Counted from the stretch's first letter, positions 35,072 to 45,051 are shown. The stretch: 55,536 nt of DNA from Terrisporobacter othiniensis (GCF_000808015.1 NZ_JWHR01000093.1:1-55536), one strand, 5' to 3'. Numbers and translations are program-made. Notes: generated by a model from the letters alone, not told the origin.

Positions 35072-36082
35072 ATGATTTTAGAAAAAAGTAAGCATTTTAC
35101 CACTCAGTTAAAATTATCTCCAGAAGACTTTATGCCAGTTTCAAAACAAGAACAAAAAAGCTTAATTTCTATGGGCGAGAATACTAGTTACTGGAAAGAT
35201 GCATGGAGAAGATTAAAAAATAACAAAATAGCAATGATTTCTTTAATAGTAATTGTACTATTTATTATATTTGCGTTTATAGGGCCTTATTTAAGTCCTT
35301 ATACATATGACCAGCAAGTAAGGGGACATGAAAACTTAACACCTTGCATGGCTCACCCTTTTGGAACAGATAAATTGGGAAGAGATTTGTTAGTAAGAAC
35401 TATGGTAGGAGCAAGAATATCTTTATTAATAGGTATAGGTTCTGCTCTTATAGTATTGGTTATAGGTTCAATTTATGGATCTATTTCTGGTCTTATTGGT
35501 GGGAAAGTAGATATAGTCATGATGAGAATAGTTGAGATAATCTACTCTTTACCAGATATGCTAATCATTATTTTATTAAGAATAGTATTGCAAGAACCTC
35601 TGACGAAGGCTTTTGACTCTGGTGGTGTTTTTGGCCCTCTTCAAACTCTAGGGCCAGGTATAATAGCCATGTTCATAGTTTATGGTTTGCTGTACTGGGT
35701 AGGTATGGCAAGAATAGTTCGTGGTCAAGTTTTACAACTTAAAGAAATGGAGTACGTTAGTGCAGCTAGAGCACTTGGTGCTAATAATAAAAGATTAATA
35801 CTTAAACATTTGCTTCCAAACTGTGTAGGTCAGCTAGTAGTTACTACCATGTTACAAATACCTTCAGCAATATTTACTGAGGCGTTTTTGAGTTTCTTAG
35901 GAATAGGTGTAAGCAAGCCATTAGCATCATTAGGTTCATTGGCTTCAGATGCATTAGATGGAATTGCATCTTATCCATATAGATTAATGTTTCCAGCTGT
36001 AGCAATAAGTATTATTATACTTGCATTTAACTTATTTGGTGATGGTCTAAGAGATGCCCTTGACCCAAGATTAAAGAAATAA
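35072..36082 (+). CDS. oppC: Oligopeptide ABC transporter permease OppC
   Basis: 336 residues. A longer cytosolic N-terminus (1-50) precedes the first helix, as in OppC. HPFGTDKLGRDLLVRTMVGA near 94-113 and the EAA loop EMEYVSAARALGANNKRLILKH identify the family. It lies eighteen bases after oppB with a GGGGG site. Confidence 0.92.
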   Translation: MILEKSKHFTTQLKLSPEDFMPVSKQEQKSLISMGENTSYWKDAWRRLKNNKIAMISLIVIVLFIIFAFIGPYLSPYTYDQQVRGHENLTPCMAHPFGTDKLGRDLLVRTMVGARISLLIGIGSALIVLVIGSIYGSISGLIGGKVDIVMMRIVEIIYSLPDMLIIILLRIVLQEPLTKAFDSGGVFGPLQTLGPGIIAMFIVYGLLYWVGMARIVRGQVLQLKEMEYVSAARALGANNKRLILKHLLPNCVGQLVVTTMLQIPSAIFTEAFLSFLGIGVSKPLASLGSLASDALDGIASYPYRLMFPAVAISIIILAFNLFGDGLRDALDPRLKK

Positions 36083-36095
36083 GGGGGACAATTAT

Positions 36096-37106
36096 ATGGA
36101 GATTACAAATAATAAAAAAGATGTATTATTAAATGTTGATGAATTGGAAGTATCTTTTTTTACTTATGCAGGAGAGGTAAAAGCAGTTCGTAAAATATCT
36201 TATGATTTAAAATATGGTGAAGCCATGGGAATAGTTGGAGAGTCAGGAAGTGGGAAATCGGTCGCTTCTTATGCACTTATGGGAATTATTCCAGAACCAG
36301 GTAAAGTAATAGGTGGAAGTATTAATTTTGAAAATAAAGAAATAACTAATATGCCAGAATCTGAAATGCTAAAACTAAGAGGAAAAGATGTGGGGATGAT
36401 ATTCCAAGATCCTATGACATCTCTTAATCCTATATTTACCGTTGGAAGTCAAATTGATGAGAGTTTAAAAAAACATACAGATTTAGATAAAGAAGGAAGA
36501 AGAAAAAGAATAATAGAATTATTTGAACTTGTTGGGATTAATCAGCCCCAAAAAAGACTAAAACAATATCCTCACGAGTTTTCTGGGGGAATGAGACAAC
36601 GTGCTATGATAGCTATGGCTCTAGCTTGTAATCCTAAACTACTAATAGCAGACGAACCCACAACTGCTCTAGATGTTACTATACAAGCTCAAATAATAGA
36701 ATTATTAAAAGAATTAAAAGAAAAAATTAATATGTCTATCATATTTATTACTCATGATTTGGGAGTTATATCAGAAATATGTGACAAAGTTGCCGTAATG
36801 TATGCAGGAAATATTATAGAAAGAGGAAGTATAGATGATATTTTTTATAATCCAAAACATCCATATACTCATGGATTATTAAAATCTATACCTAAAATAA
36901 ATAATGAAACCCACGAAAGATTAATACCTATAGAAGGTAACCCTGTGGATTTAATCAATCCACCTAAAGGATGTTCTTTTGCACCAAGATGTGAGCATTG
37001 TATGAAAGTATGCATGGAAAATGTACCTCCTGTTTATACAATTGACGAAAATCATGAAGTTAGTTGTTGGTTATTAGTGAAAGAAGAATTGGAAGGGGAG
37101 GAGTAA
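36096..37106 (+). CDS. oppD: Oligopeptide ABC transporter ATPase OppD
   Basis: 336 residues with Walker A GESGSGKS near 48-55, signature FSGGMRQRAMIA, Walker B LLIADEPTTALD, the switch His in FITHDLG, and the OppD C-terminal extension with the CSFAPRCEHCMKVC cysteine cluster seen in Opp/Dpp ATPases. It couples ATP hydrolysis to peptide import with OppF. It lies thirteen bases after oppC. Confidence 0.93.
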   Translation: MEITNNKKDVLLNVDELEVSFFTYAGEVKAVRKISYDLKYGEAMGIVGESGSGKSVASYALMGIIPEPGKVIGGSINFENKEITNMPESEMLKLRGKDVGMIFQDPMTSLNPIFTVGSQIDESLKKHTDLDKEGRRKRIIELFELVGINQPQKRLKQYPHEFSGGMRQRAMIAMALACNPKLLIADEPTTALDVTIQAQIIELLKELKEKINMSIIFITHDLGVISEICDKVAVMYAGNIIERGSIDDIFYNPKHPYTHGLLKSIPKINNETHERLIPIEGNPVDLINPPKGCSFAPRCEHCMKVCMENVPPVYTIDENHEVSCWLLVKEELEGEE

Positions 37107-37109
37107 ACC

Positions 37110-38087
37110 ATGGAAAATGCAAACACTAATTTAGTTGAAATTACAGGATTAAAAAAATACTTTCCAGTAAAAGAGGGATTTCTTAAATCAAATTTTGTAA
37201 AAGCTGTGGATGATGTAACTCTTCATATAAAAAAGGGTGAGACTTTAGGATTAGTTGGAGAAAGTGGATGTGGTAAAACTACTTTGGGAAGAACCATACT
37301 TAGACTTCATGAGCCAACAGAGGGAAAAATTATATATGATGGTGAAGATATCACTAATGTAAATATGCATTCTTATAGAAGAAGAATGCAAATAATATTT
37401 CAAGATCCATATGCTTCTTTAGACCCTAGAATGACAGTTGGGGATATAATTGGAGAGCCTTTAGATATACACAAATTATATAAAAACAGACAAGAAAGAC
37501 AAGAAAAAATTTATGGTTTGTTGGAGACTGTAGGATTAAATAAAGAGCATGCCAATAGATTTCCGCATGAATTCTCAGGAGGTCAAAGACAAAGAATAGG
37601 TATAGCTAGAGCTTTAGCTGTAGAGCCAGAATTTATAGTTTGTGACGAGCCTATATCAGCACTTGACGTTTCAATACAAGCACAAATAGTTAATATGTTG
37701 GAAGATTTACAAAAAGAAAGAGGATTTACATACTTGTTTATAGCACATGATTTATCCGTAGTAAAACATATTAGTAATAGAATTGGAGTAATGTACTTAG
37801 GTCATTTGGTGGAACTTACATCAAGCAATGAACTATATAAAAACCCTATGCATCCTTATACAAAAACATTATTATCAGCCATTCCAATTGCAGACCCAAA
37901 ATCAAGCAGAGAAAGAAAACGTATAGTACTTAAAGGAGATATACCAAGTCCTTTAAATCCACCAAGTGGATGCACTTTTAGAACTAGATGTCCACATGCA
38001 ACTGATGAATGTAAAAATTCAGCACCAATATTAAAAGAGTATGACAAAGGCCACTTTGTAGCTTGTCATAATATTGGAAAAATATAA
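37110..38087 (+). CDS. oppF: Oligopeptide ABC transporter ATPase OppF
   Basis: 325 residues with Walker A GESGCGKT near 50-57, signature FSGGQRQRIGIA, Walker B FIVCDEPISALD, switch His FIAHDLS and the C-terminal CTFRTRCPHATDEC cluster. The first residues KKYFPVKEGFLKS are the OppF-type loop before Walker A. It lies three bases after oppD with GGGGAGG in front. Unlike the short second ATPase of the 13.9-19.1 kb importer, it carries the full C-terminal extension. Confidence 0.93.
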   Translation: MENANTNLVEITGLKKYFPVKEGFLKSNFVKAVDDVTLHIKKGETLGLVGESGCGKTTLGRTILRLHEPTEGKIIYDGEDITNVNMHSYRRRMQIIFQDPYASLDPRMTVGDIIGEPLDIHKLYKNRQERQEKIYGLLETVGLNKEHANRFPHEFSGGQRQRIGIARALAVEPEFIVCDEPISALDVSIQAQIVNMLEDLQKERGFTYLFIAHDLSVVKHISNRIGVMYLGHLVELTSSNELYKNPMHPYTKTLLSAIPIADPKSSRERKRIVLKGDIPSPLNPPSGCTFRTRCPHATDECKNSAPILKEYDKGHFVACHNIGKI

Positions 38088-38143
38088 GATATATATTACT
38101 AAGAGTATTATATATAGAGATTTTTTTGAATAGGGGGAGGAAT

Positions 38144-39763
38144 ATGAAATTTAAGAAAAAATTAGCAGTCTTATTAGCATCAACTTTAGCAATTAGTACA
38201 GCTTTAGTTGGATGTAGCTCTACAGGTGGCGACTCATCGGGAGGGGTTGAAATTAATGTAAATGTTGGTCCAGAACCAGCAACAATAGACCCAGCAAAAA
38301 ACAGTGCAGTAGACGGAGCCACACTAATAAACCATGCTTTTGAAGGATTAATGAAACTAGATAAGGACAACAAAATAGTAGAAGGTCAAGCAGCAAAATA
38401 TGAAGTTAATAAAGATGAAACTGTTTATACTTTCACACTTCGTGACGATGCAAAATGGTCAGATGGTGAGCCCGTAAAAGCAGAAGACTTCGTATATTCA
38501 TGGCAAAGATTAGTTAACCCAAAAACTGGTGCAGATTATAACTACATGATAGACATGGTTAAAAATGCTAACGAAATAATGGCTGGAAAGAAAAAACCAG
38601 AAGAATTAGGAATAAAAGCATTAGACGAAAAAACTGTAGAAGTTACATTAGCAACTCCTACACCATATTTCTTAGAAGTATGTGCTTTCCCAGCTACATT
38701 CCCAGTTAGAAAAGATGTAGTAGAAGCTAATGCAGATACTTGGTCAACAGATCCAAAAACTTATATAGGAAATGGACCTTATGTATTAAAAGAATGGGAA
38801 CATCAAGCTAAAATGACATATGTAAAAAATGAAAATTACTATGACTTAGATAAATTAGGACCAGATACTATTAACTTCGTACTTATGGAAGATAAAAACA
38901 CAATATTATCAGCATTTAAAAATGGTGAAATATTATTTGGTGATGATTTACCAAGTGAAGAAATAGACGCAATGAAAGATAAAGGTTTAGAAATAGAGAA
39001 ACAACTTGGAACTTACTTCTTATCTATAAATGTTAATAAAGAAGGATTAGATAATGTAAAAGTAAGAGAAGCTTTATCTTTAGCAATAGATAGAGATTAT
39101 ATAGTTGAAAAAGTAGCTAAAGGTGGTCAAATACCTGCAGATTCATTTGTTGCTACTGGTTTAACTGATGCAGATGGAAAAACTGAGTTCCACGAAAATG
39201 CTAAAAAATGGTATGATGTAAAAGATTATAAAGGAAATGTTGAAAAAGCAAAGAAACTTCTTAAAGAAGCTGGATATGAAAATGGTAAAGGTCTTCCAAG
39301 TATAGAGCTTATGTGTAATCCAGGACATGAGCCAATAATGGAAGCAGTTCAAAATATGTGGAAAGAAAATCTTGGAGTGAATTCTACTATATCATCTCAA
39401 GACTGGAACGTATTCTTAGAAACAAGAAAACAAGGAGATTTCCAAGTTGCTCGTGATGGTTGGTTAGGTGACTACAATGATCCAATATCTTTCATAGATA
39501 TGTGGATAACTGGTGGAGGAAATAATAACGCTCAATGGTCAAACAAAGAATACGATAAATTAGTATCTGAAATAAAAGCTACAACTGATTCAAAAGAAAG
39601 ATATGCAAAAATGCATGAGGCTGAAGATATATTAGCTAAAGATATGCCAATAATACCACTATATTACTACACTGATTTATATATAATATCAGATAAGTTA
39701 GAAGGTATGTATACTTCACCACTTGGATATAAATACTTTATGTATTGTAAAGTAACTGAATAG
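38144..39763 (+). CDS. oppA: Oligopeptide-binding lipoprotein OppA
   Basis: 539 residues from the ATG at 38144, preceded by AGGGGGAGG; an upstream in-frame TTG lacks a site. The lipoprotein signal ends LVGC with Cys 24, followed by a family-5 binding fold with the OppA-type segments VGPEPATIDPAKNSAVDGAT, YTFTLRDDAKWSDGEPV and DWNVFLETRKQGDFQVARDG. It captures peptides outside the membrane for OppBCDF. The last-gene position, instead of first as in E. coli, is common in Firmicutes. Confidence 0.93.
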   Translation: MKFKKKLAVLLASTLAISTALVGCSSTGGDSSGGVEINVNVGPEPATIDPAKNSAVDGATLINHAFEGLMKLDKDNKIVEGQAAKYEVNKDETVYTFTLRDDAKWSDGEPVKAEDFVYSWQRLVNPKTGADYNYMIDMVKNANEIMAGKKKPEELGIKALDEKTVEVTLATPTPYFLEVCAFPATFPVRKDVVEANADTWSTDPKTYIGNGPYVLKEWEHQAKMTYVKNENYYDLDKLGPDTINFVLMEDKNTILSAFKNGEILFGDDLPSEEIDAMKDKGLEIEKQLGTYFLSINVNKEGLDNVKVREALSLAIDRDYIVEKVAKGGQIPADSFVATGLTDADGKTEFHENAKKWYDVKDYKGNVEKAKKLLKEAGYENGKGLPSIELMCNPGHEPIMEAVQNMWKENLGVNSTISSQDWNVFLETRKQGDFQVARDGWLGDYNDPISFIDMWITGGGNNNAQWSNKEYDKLVSEIKATTDSKERYAKMHEAEDILAKDMPIIPLYYYTDLYIISDKLEGMYTSPLGYKYFMYCKVTE

Positions 39764-39791
39764 AAAATAATATATAAGTAAATAGAAGAAG

Positions 39792-39864
39792 GGGCTATCT
39801 CAAAATAAAAAGATAGTTCCACAAAAAAGGAAAGGATGAGCTCTATGTGAGTTCATCTTTTTTT
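39792..39864 (+). terminator. opp operon terminators (two hairpins)
   Basis: First, GGCTATCT and AGATAGTT near 39792-39818 pair. Second, GATGAGCTC (39835-39843) pairs with GAGTTCATC (39849-39857), with one G-U, and is followed by T7 at 39858-39864. The group II intron remnant starts at the very next base. Confidence 0.8.
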
Positions 39865-40200
39865 GTGACCAGTAGGGGCAACAACTTGATTGAGAAAGTC
39901 CATTGAAGTATTGATATTGGAACTACTAGATAAGGGGAAGGGTATTCATAGTGAGTTAGAACCTGAAGGAAGCCTAGGATAAAGTCTAGTTCTAAGGAAC
40001 AAAAATTACATATGAAGCTACTGAGAAATGGATGAGTTTGCGTAACAGAACAAAGTATAATATTATCCAAGTCTTAAGTATTAAATGTAGCAGATATATG
40101 AGCGGAAGGTTGTTGATCTTATCTGGGGGAGATCTGATAGATATATCATTAATAAAGAATGTATTTTTTTAAGCAGCTTGCCCACGCGTGGCTCAAATAG
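39865..40200 (+). mobile_element. Group II intron 5' fragment (ribozyme part only, no reverse transcriptase)
   Basis: The stretch begins GTGACC and continues with segments I recognise from the 5' part of clostridial group II introns: AGGGGCAACAACTTGATTGA, GATATTGGAACTACT, GGTATTCATAGTGAGTTAGA, CCTGAAGGAAGCCTAGGATA, GGAACAAAAATTACATATGA, GCAGATATATGAGCGGAAGG and CTTATCTGGGGGAGATCTGA. These are domain I to III segments that normally precede the LtrA-type maturase frame in domain IV. No maturase frame and no domain V/VI hairpin follow, so the element is a dead 5' remnant. Recognition is by recalled sequence pattern, not by alignment. Confidence 0.7.
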
Positions 40201-40549
40201 TAACCTACATAGTGATATGTAGATAACATAAATATTTAATTTAGAAATAGAAAAGAAGAGAGTATCTCTTTTAATGATAAAAAATCATTTTGAGATACTC
40301 CTTTCTTTTGTCTGTATTACAGGCAATTAATTTAATTTTAGGGATTTATATAAACTATTAAACTTATATATACATTGTTAATAAATATAAATTAAGGTTA
40401 AGGTATAAATATTTATTAACAAGTAGTAAAAATAAGTCATAATAGGGATTTAAGTATATTTAACATAATATATCAATATAAAACAACTCCACTTTAGAAC
40501 TACAACCTAAAATAGAGTTGTTTTTATATACAAAGAGAAGATACTTGCA
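40201..40549. other. Gap after the intron remnant with two terminator-like hairpins
   Basis: A long imperfect hairpin at 40251-40309 pairs AAAAGAAGAGAGTATCTC with GAGATACTCCTTTCTTTT. A second at 40480-40526 pairs AAACAACTC with GAGTTGTTT; its A and T runs suit the minus-strand DUF1097 operon as well. No gene was seen in between. Confidence 0.6.
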
Positions 40550-41050
40550 TTAAACTTCTACATTGTTAGAGCTATTATCACTGGAATTATTTTTTGTTAA
40601 AGTATTAAAAAACCAATCACCACTTTTATCACAAGAAATACCAAGTAAGGCACCCATTAATAAAGAAGGAACTAATATCATCCAGTTTCCGCCAGCAGCA
40701 AATGTTGAGAAACATCCCATAAAAGTACCAGGGATAAAATCAAACCATTTTGATTTACCTATTATACACATTATAAAAGTGACTATGGCACACCATATAC
40801 CTAGAGTACCTAATATGGGAACTAAATCAGTTAAGAAGAATATAGTAACACCACAAAGAACACCAGCCATATTTGGGATAATAGTTTTTTTAAGACCTTC
40901 CACACCATGGTGACCACATGCAAAGTAAGTAGTACATCCAGCAAAACCAGCCCAACCGAAAAGTCCTACATATCCAGCAAACCATGTCCATATACCACAA
41001 AGTATGGCAGTAGTTATTCCCAGTGCGCAAAGATAACTCATTTTTTTCAT
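40550..41050 (-). CDS. DUF1097 (YcdZ-like) membrane protein
   Basis: 166 residues from ATG 41050, six bases after AGGTG; an in-frame GTG at 41059 overlaps that site. About five hydrophobic helices with the family pattern ALGITTAILCGIWTWFAG...GWAGFAGCTTYFACG. Function unknown. It is the last gene of a three-gene minus-strand operon with dihydropyrimidinase and the M20 amidohydrolase (25 bases after the former), so a transport or permeability role in pyrimidine catabolism is a fair guess but unproven. Confidence 0.78.
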   Translation of the reverse strand: MKKMSYLCALGITTAILCGIWTWFAGYVGLFGWAGFAGCTTYFACGHHGVEGLKKTIIPNMAGVLCGVTIFFLTDLVPILGTLGIWCAIVTFIMCIIGKSKWFDFIPGTFMGCFSTFAAGGNWMILVPSLLMGALLGISCDKSGDWFFNTLTKNNSSDNSSNNVEV

Positions 41051-41074
41051 ATCATTCACCTAATAAACCTTATA

Positions 41075-42448
41075 TTAAAGAAGTTGTGATTTATTACGTT
41101 TGATGAATTGACCACGATTAGCAGTTCCTATATATTCACCATCTTTAGCAATAACATCACCTCTAGATAAAGTCATAACAGGGTAACCATTTAACTTAAT
41201 TCCTTCAAAAGCAGTATAATCAACGTTTTCATGTAATATAGATTTAGTTAAAGTTACTTCTTTGTTAGGATCATATAATACTAAGTCAGCGTCACTTCCT
41301 ATAGCTATAGTACCTTTTTTAGGATACATACCAAATACTTTAGCCACATTTGTAGCAGTTACTTCAACAACTTTATTTAAAGATAAGCCATGTTTTGGTC
41401 CTTCAGAAAGCATTATTGGCATTCTTGTTTCTATACCAGGGCCACCATTTGGTATTTTAGCAAAATTGTCTTTTCCTAATTTCTTTTGTTCAAAGAAGAA
41501 TGGACAGTGGTCAGTTGCTACTGTTTGTATAGTACCATCTTTTAATTGTTGCCATATGTAATCCCAATTAGATTTATTACGAAGTGGAGGAGACATTACA
41601 TATTTAGCACCATTGAAATTAGGTTCTTCATAATTATCATCTGATAACATTAAGTATTGAGGACAAGTTTCTCCCATAATTGGAAGTCCAGCTTCACGAG
41701 CTTCTTTTATTTTTGATATAGACTCTTTACAGCTGTTGTGAACTATAAATAAAGGAGCATCAGTTAATTTAGCAAGAGTTATAGCTCTGTTTGCTGCTTC
41801 ACCTTCACAATTAGCTGGTCTTGAAACTGCATGATATTTAGGCTCTGTTTTACCTTCTGCTAGAAGTTTTTCAACTCTATGATTTATTACATGATAGTTT
41901 TCGCAGTGAACAGCTACTAAAGCACCACATTCTTTTGATTTTTCTAATATATTCATAAATGCAGCATCGTTAACTCTCATTCCGTCATAAACCATGTAAA
42001 CTTTAAAGCTTGTAACACCTTCATCTACCATACTAGGCATTTCTTCTAAAGTTTCCTTATCAGCATGAGTAACAGCTATATGAAGACCATAATCTATGCA
42101 AGATTTAGATCCTTTTTCTTTCCATATTTTTAGACCATCAGCTAAAGTTCCATCACCAGGTTGAACACAGTAGTCTATTACAGATGTAGTACCACCTATA
42201 GCAGCTGCTTTTGAACCAGTTTCAAAATCGTCACTTGAGAAAGTTCCACCAAAAGGCATATCTAAGTGAGTATGGGCATCTATACCACCAGGTATTATTA
42301 ATTTATCAGTAGCATCTATTATATTTTCACAATCTAAGTTTTGACCTATTTCAGTTATTATTCCATCTTTTATACCTATATCGCCTTTGTAAGTATCAGA
42401 AGCTGTTACAATAGTACCATTTTTTATTACCTTATCAAATTTACTCAT
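41075..42448 (-). CDS. hydA: Dihydropyrimidinase (D-hydantoinase family)
   Basis: 457 residues, cyclic amidohydrolase TIM barrel. Metal ligands visible are HTH (H59, H61), the Lys to be carboxylated in SFKVYMVYDG (K149), His in VHCEN and VHNS, and the Asp in ATDHCPFF. It opens 5,6-dihydrouracil or dihydrothymine to N-carbamoyl-beta-alanine or the methyl analogue. Neighbouring PreT, PreA and an N-carbamoyl amidohydrolase favour dihydropyrimidine over hydantoin as the natural substrate. The start follows GAGGAGGAAATT. It lies 47 bases after the amidohydrolase gene. Confidence 0.93.
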   Translation of the reverse strand: MSKFDKVIKNGTIVTASDTYKGDIGIKDGIITEIGQNLDCENIIDATDKLIIPGGIDAHTHLDMPFGGTFSSDDFETGSKAAAIGGTTSVIDYCVQPGDGTLADGLKIWKEKGSKSCIDYGLHIAVTHADKETLEEMPSMVDEGVTSFKVYMVYDGMRVNDAAFMNILEKSKECGALVAVHCENYHVINHRVEKLLAEGKTEPKYHAVSRPANCEGEAANRAITLAKLTDAPLFIVHNSCKESISKIKEAREAGLPIMGETCPQYLMLSDDNYEEPNFNGAKYVMSPPLRNKSNWDYIWQQLKDGTIQTVATDHCPFFFEQKKLGKDNFAKIPNGGPGIETRMPIMLSEGPKHGLSLNKVVEVTATNVAKVFGMYPKKGTIAIGSDADLVLYDPNKEVTLTKSILHENVDYTAFEGIKLNGYPVMTLSRGDVIAKDGEYIGTANRGQFIKRNKSQLL

Positions 42449-42495
42449 AATTTCCTCCTCAAATAAAAAAATATTATTAATTGTGGATTATAGTA

Positions 42496-43761
42496 TTAGT
42501 CAGTTAAATCAGCTTTTAAAACAGCATTTAGAAGAACTGTAGCTCCGTTTGCACATTGCTCTGGAGTAGAGTATTCTTGTTCACAATGTGAATGACCATC
42601 TTTAGAAACTACGAAAATCATAGTTGTTGGCATCATGTAAGAAACGAACTGAGCATCATGTCCAGCACCTGAATTAATATATTGATGAGGAATATTTAAT
42701 TCTTCAGCTGATTTTTTAACATATCCTACTAATTCTTTGTCATAGTAAACAGTGTCTCTGTTCCAAGCTAATTCAACTTCACATTTGCATTTAGCCCATT
42801 CTTTATTTTCTAAACTTCTTACTATTTCATATACTTTATCTAATAATTTTTGATCTTCATGACGAACGTCTATAGAGAATTCCACAAAATCAGGTATAAC
42901 TGTATGTACACATGGGTGACAAACTATTTCACCTGTAGTATAAACTAACTCTTTATTTCCTAATTTGTCTATTTCATCGTGTAAGTAGCAAAGAGCTTGA
43001 GATGCAGCATATAAAGCGTCTTGACGTTTATGCATAGGAGTTGTACCAGCATGGTCTGATTGACCATAGAATTTTATACGGCAGTTGAACATTCCAAGTA
43101 CACAAGTAACAACACCAACATCATTGCCAGCATCTTCAAGTATTGGACCTTGTTCTATATGAAGTTCAAACATGCATTTATATTTATCAGTATTTAAACG
43201 ATTTTCTTTTTGTCCTTTATATTTAAATTTTTCTAATTGAGAGCCGAAAGTAGTTGTTTTATCTAATACACTTTTTGAGCTCATCATATTTTCATATTTG
43301 AAGTTTTTAGCTATTTCTGCAGGAAGTACATCGTTACACACTATTCCTGAACTCATCATTGCAGGTGGGTATAATGAACCTTCTTCATTTGTCCATATCA
43401 TAGCAGTAAGAGGATGTTTATGAGGTATTTTTTCAGTAGCTACAGTTTCTAAAACTTCCATAGCACCCATAACACCTAAGATACCATCATAGTTACCACC
43501 GTTTTTTACAGAGTCACAGTGAGAGCCCATTACAATTCTTTTTGCGTTGGGATCTGTTCCTGGTAAAGTGGCATACATATTAGCCATATCATCAGTTTCT
43601 ATAGTTGCACCAATAGCTTCCATTCTTTTTACAAATTCATCTCTAGCTTTAATAGCTTCGGGAGATAAAGAGTATCTTGTTATTCCGCCATGTCCTGCAT
43701 CCCCGAATTTTGAAAAAGTTTCAATTTTATCTCTCATTCTTTCAGTACTACATTTAAACAT
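42496..43761 (-). CDS. N-carbamoyl-beta-alanine amidohydrolase (beta-ureidopropionase), M20 family
   Basis: 421 residues of the M20/HyuC/AllC amidohydrolase group. Metal-site residues: H81 (GSHCDSV), D92 (GNYDG), E126-E127 (TNEEGS), H201 in the substrate-binding HIEQGP, and the C-terminal His in KDGHSHCEQEY. Family members cleave N-carbamoyl-beta-alanine, N-carbamoyl-L-amino acids or allantoate. Next to dihydropyrimidinase and a PreTA pair, release of beta-alanine (or beta-aminoisobutyrate), NH3 and CO2 is the best call. First gene of the minus-strand operon, with an 18-bp palindrome 44 bases upstream. Confidence 0.88.
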   Translation of the reverse strand: MFKCSTERMRDKIETFSKFGDAGHGGITRYSLSPEAIKARDEFVKRMEAIGATIETDDMANMYATLPGTDPNAKRIVMGSHCDSVKNGGNYDGILGVMGAMEVLETVATEKIPHKHPLTAMIWTNEEGSLYPPAMMSSGIVCNDVLPAEIAKNFKYENMMSSKSVLDKTTTFGSQLEKFKYKGQKENRLNTDKYKCMFELHIEQGPILEDAGNDVGVVTCVLGMFNCRIKFYGQSDHAGTTPMHKRQDALYAASQALCYLHDEIDKLGNKELVYTTGEIVCHPCVHTVIPDFVEFSIDVRHEDQKLLDKVYEIVRSLENKEWAKCKCEVELAWNRDTVYYDKELVGYVKKSAEELNIPHQYINSGAGHDAQFVSYMMPTTMIFVVSKDGHSHCEQEYSTPEQCANGATVLLNAVLKADLTD

Positions 43762-43804
43762 ACAAACCTACCTCCAATAATTAAATTTTATAATATTAAG
43801 AAAG

Positions 43805-43822
43805 TATGTAAACGTTTACATA
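43805..43822. promoter_or_regulatory. Perfect 18-bp palindromic operator (LacI-type / cre) in the divergent gap
   Basis: TATGTAAACGTTTACATA is a perfect palindrome and fully matches the cre consensus TGWAANCGNTNWCA. It sits in the 264-bp gap between the amidohydrolase operon and the divergent LacI gene. A copy with one changed base lies at 46342-46359. It could be bound by the adjacent LacI-family protein, by CcpA, or both. Confidence 0.75.
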
Positions 43823-44025
43823 TCTTCTATACTATTTTTATAAGGCTGAAAAGTTAGAAAGTCAACTATTTTATAAAAATTTAACAATTCCAAAATGGAA
43901 TGAGTGAATATTGAAACAATAATATTAAGATGAAAGTTATTAAATATGTGATAAAATATAGTTGAAATAAAAACCATAATAAATAAAAAATAAATATAAT
44001 ACAAATGGTTGGGGAAAGGGAATAT

Positions 44026-45051
44026 ATGGATATACGTCAGATTGCAGAGAAAGCAGGTGTATCAGTAGCAACAGTATCTAGAGTACAAAATCATCCAGAA
44101 ACAGTTGCTAAAGCTACTAGAGAAAAAGTTCAAGCTATTATCGATGAGTGTAACTATACACCAAACTGGTTTGCTAGGGGGATGAACATAGGTAAAGCAG
44201 AAACTATTGGAATTATTGTTCCAGATATTTTGAATCCAAGCTATATGGAAATTATAAAAGGAATAGAGGACATTATGACGGAAAGCGGTTACATAACTGT
44301 TATTTGTGACGGTTCATGTGACGCTCAAAAAGAAGAAGACAGTATAAATAGTTTAATTAAAAGAAATACTGATGGCCTAATAATTATCTCAAGTTCAATA
44401 AGTAGACAGAAGCTACTTTCTATAAAGTCAAAAGGAATACCTATAGTGTCAATAGGAGAAAGTAACGCTTGTAAAGAAATTGATACAGTTAAAATTGATT
44501 ATGAAAAAGCAAGCTATAAAGCAACTAAGCATTTGATAGATATTGGATATGATAAAATTGCTATTATTAACGGGCCGAAAGAAAAAAGAGAAAATGCCTT
44601 GAGGTTAGAAGGTTTTAAGAGAGCTTTGAAGAATAATAATATTAAAATGGAAAAAGATTATATTTTACATTCGAAAGTATCTTTGGATGAGGGTTATTTA
44701 CTTACTAAGAAGTTACTTAAATTGAAAAATCCACCAAGGGCAATTTTTGCTACAGATGATATTTTCGCTTTTGCTGCAATGGCGGCGTTAAGGGATAATA
44801 ATGTAAAAGTACCAGAGGATATAGCTGTTATAGGGTTTGATAATATAAATCTTTCAAGGATGATTGAATCAAAATTAACAACAGTAATAAATCCTCTACA
44901 TAAGCAAGGAGTACTAGGTGCTAGATTATTGATTGATATAATTAATAACCTTGAATCTGAAGATAGTTTTACTCAAGAAATATTACTAGAAACAAAGATT
45001 AAAATACGCAAATCATGTGGTTATGGTAGGAGAATAGGGGAGATATTTTAA
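44026..45051 (+). CDS. LacI-family transcriptional regulator of pyrimidine catabolism
   Basis: 341 residues from ATG 44026, preceded by GGGAAAGGGA at 44012-44021; ATG 44005 lacks a site. The LacI helix-turn-helix and hinge (MDIRQIAEKAGVSVATVSRV, then YTPNWFARGM) lead into a periplasmic-binding-protein-like effector domain (about 60-335). It is not CcpA-like in its hinge end, and its position between both catabolic arms, each with a palindrome, argues for local control. The effector may be a dihydropyrimidine or carbamoyl intermediate (guess). The stop lies two bases before the next gene. Confidence 0.9.
   Translation: MDIRQIAEKAGVSVATVSRVQNHPETVAKATREKVQAIIDECNYTPNWFARGMNIGKAETIGIIVPDILNPSYMEIIKGIEDIMTESGYITVICDGSCDAQKEEDSINSLIKRNTDGLIIISSSISRQKLLSIKSKGIPIVSIGESNACKEIDTVKIDYEKASYKATKHLIDIGYDKIAIINGPKEKRENALRLEGFKRALKNNNIKMEKDYILHSKVSLDEGYLLTKKLLKLKNPPRAIFATDDIFAFAAMAALRDNNVKVPEDIAVIGFDNINLSRMIESKLTTVINPLHKQGVLGARLLIDIINNLESEDSFTQEILLETKIKIRKSCGYGRRIGEIF

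Noticed and set aside
39843..40070. Minus-strand 75-codon reading frame
   Set aside because: It lies antisense to the group II intron remnant and has no protein-like pattern.
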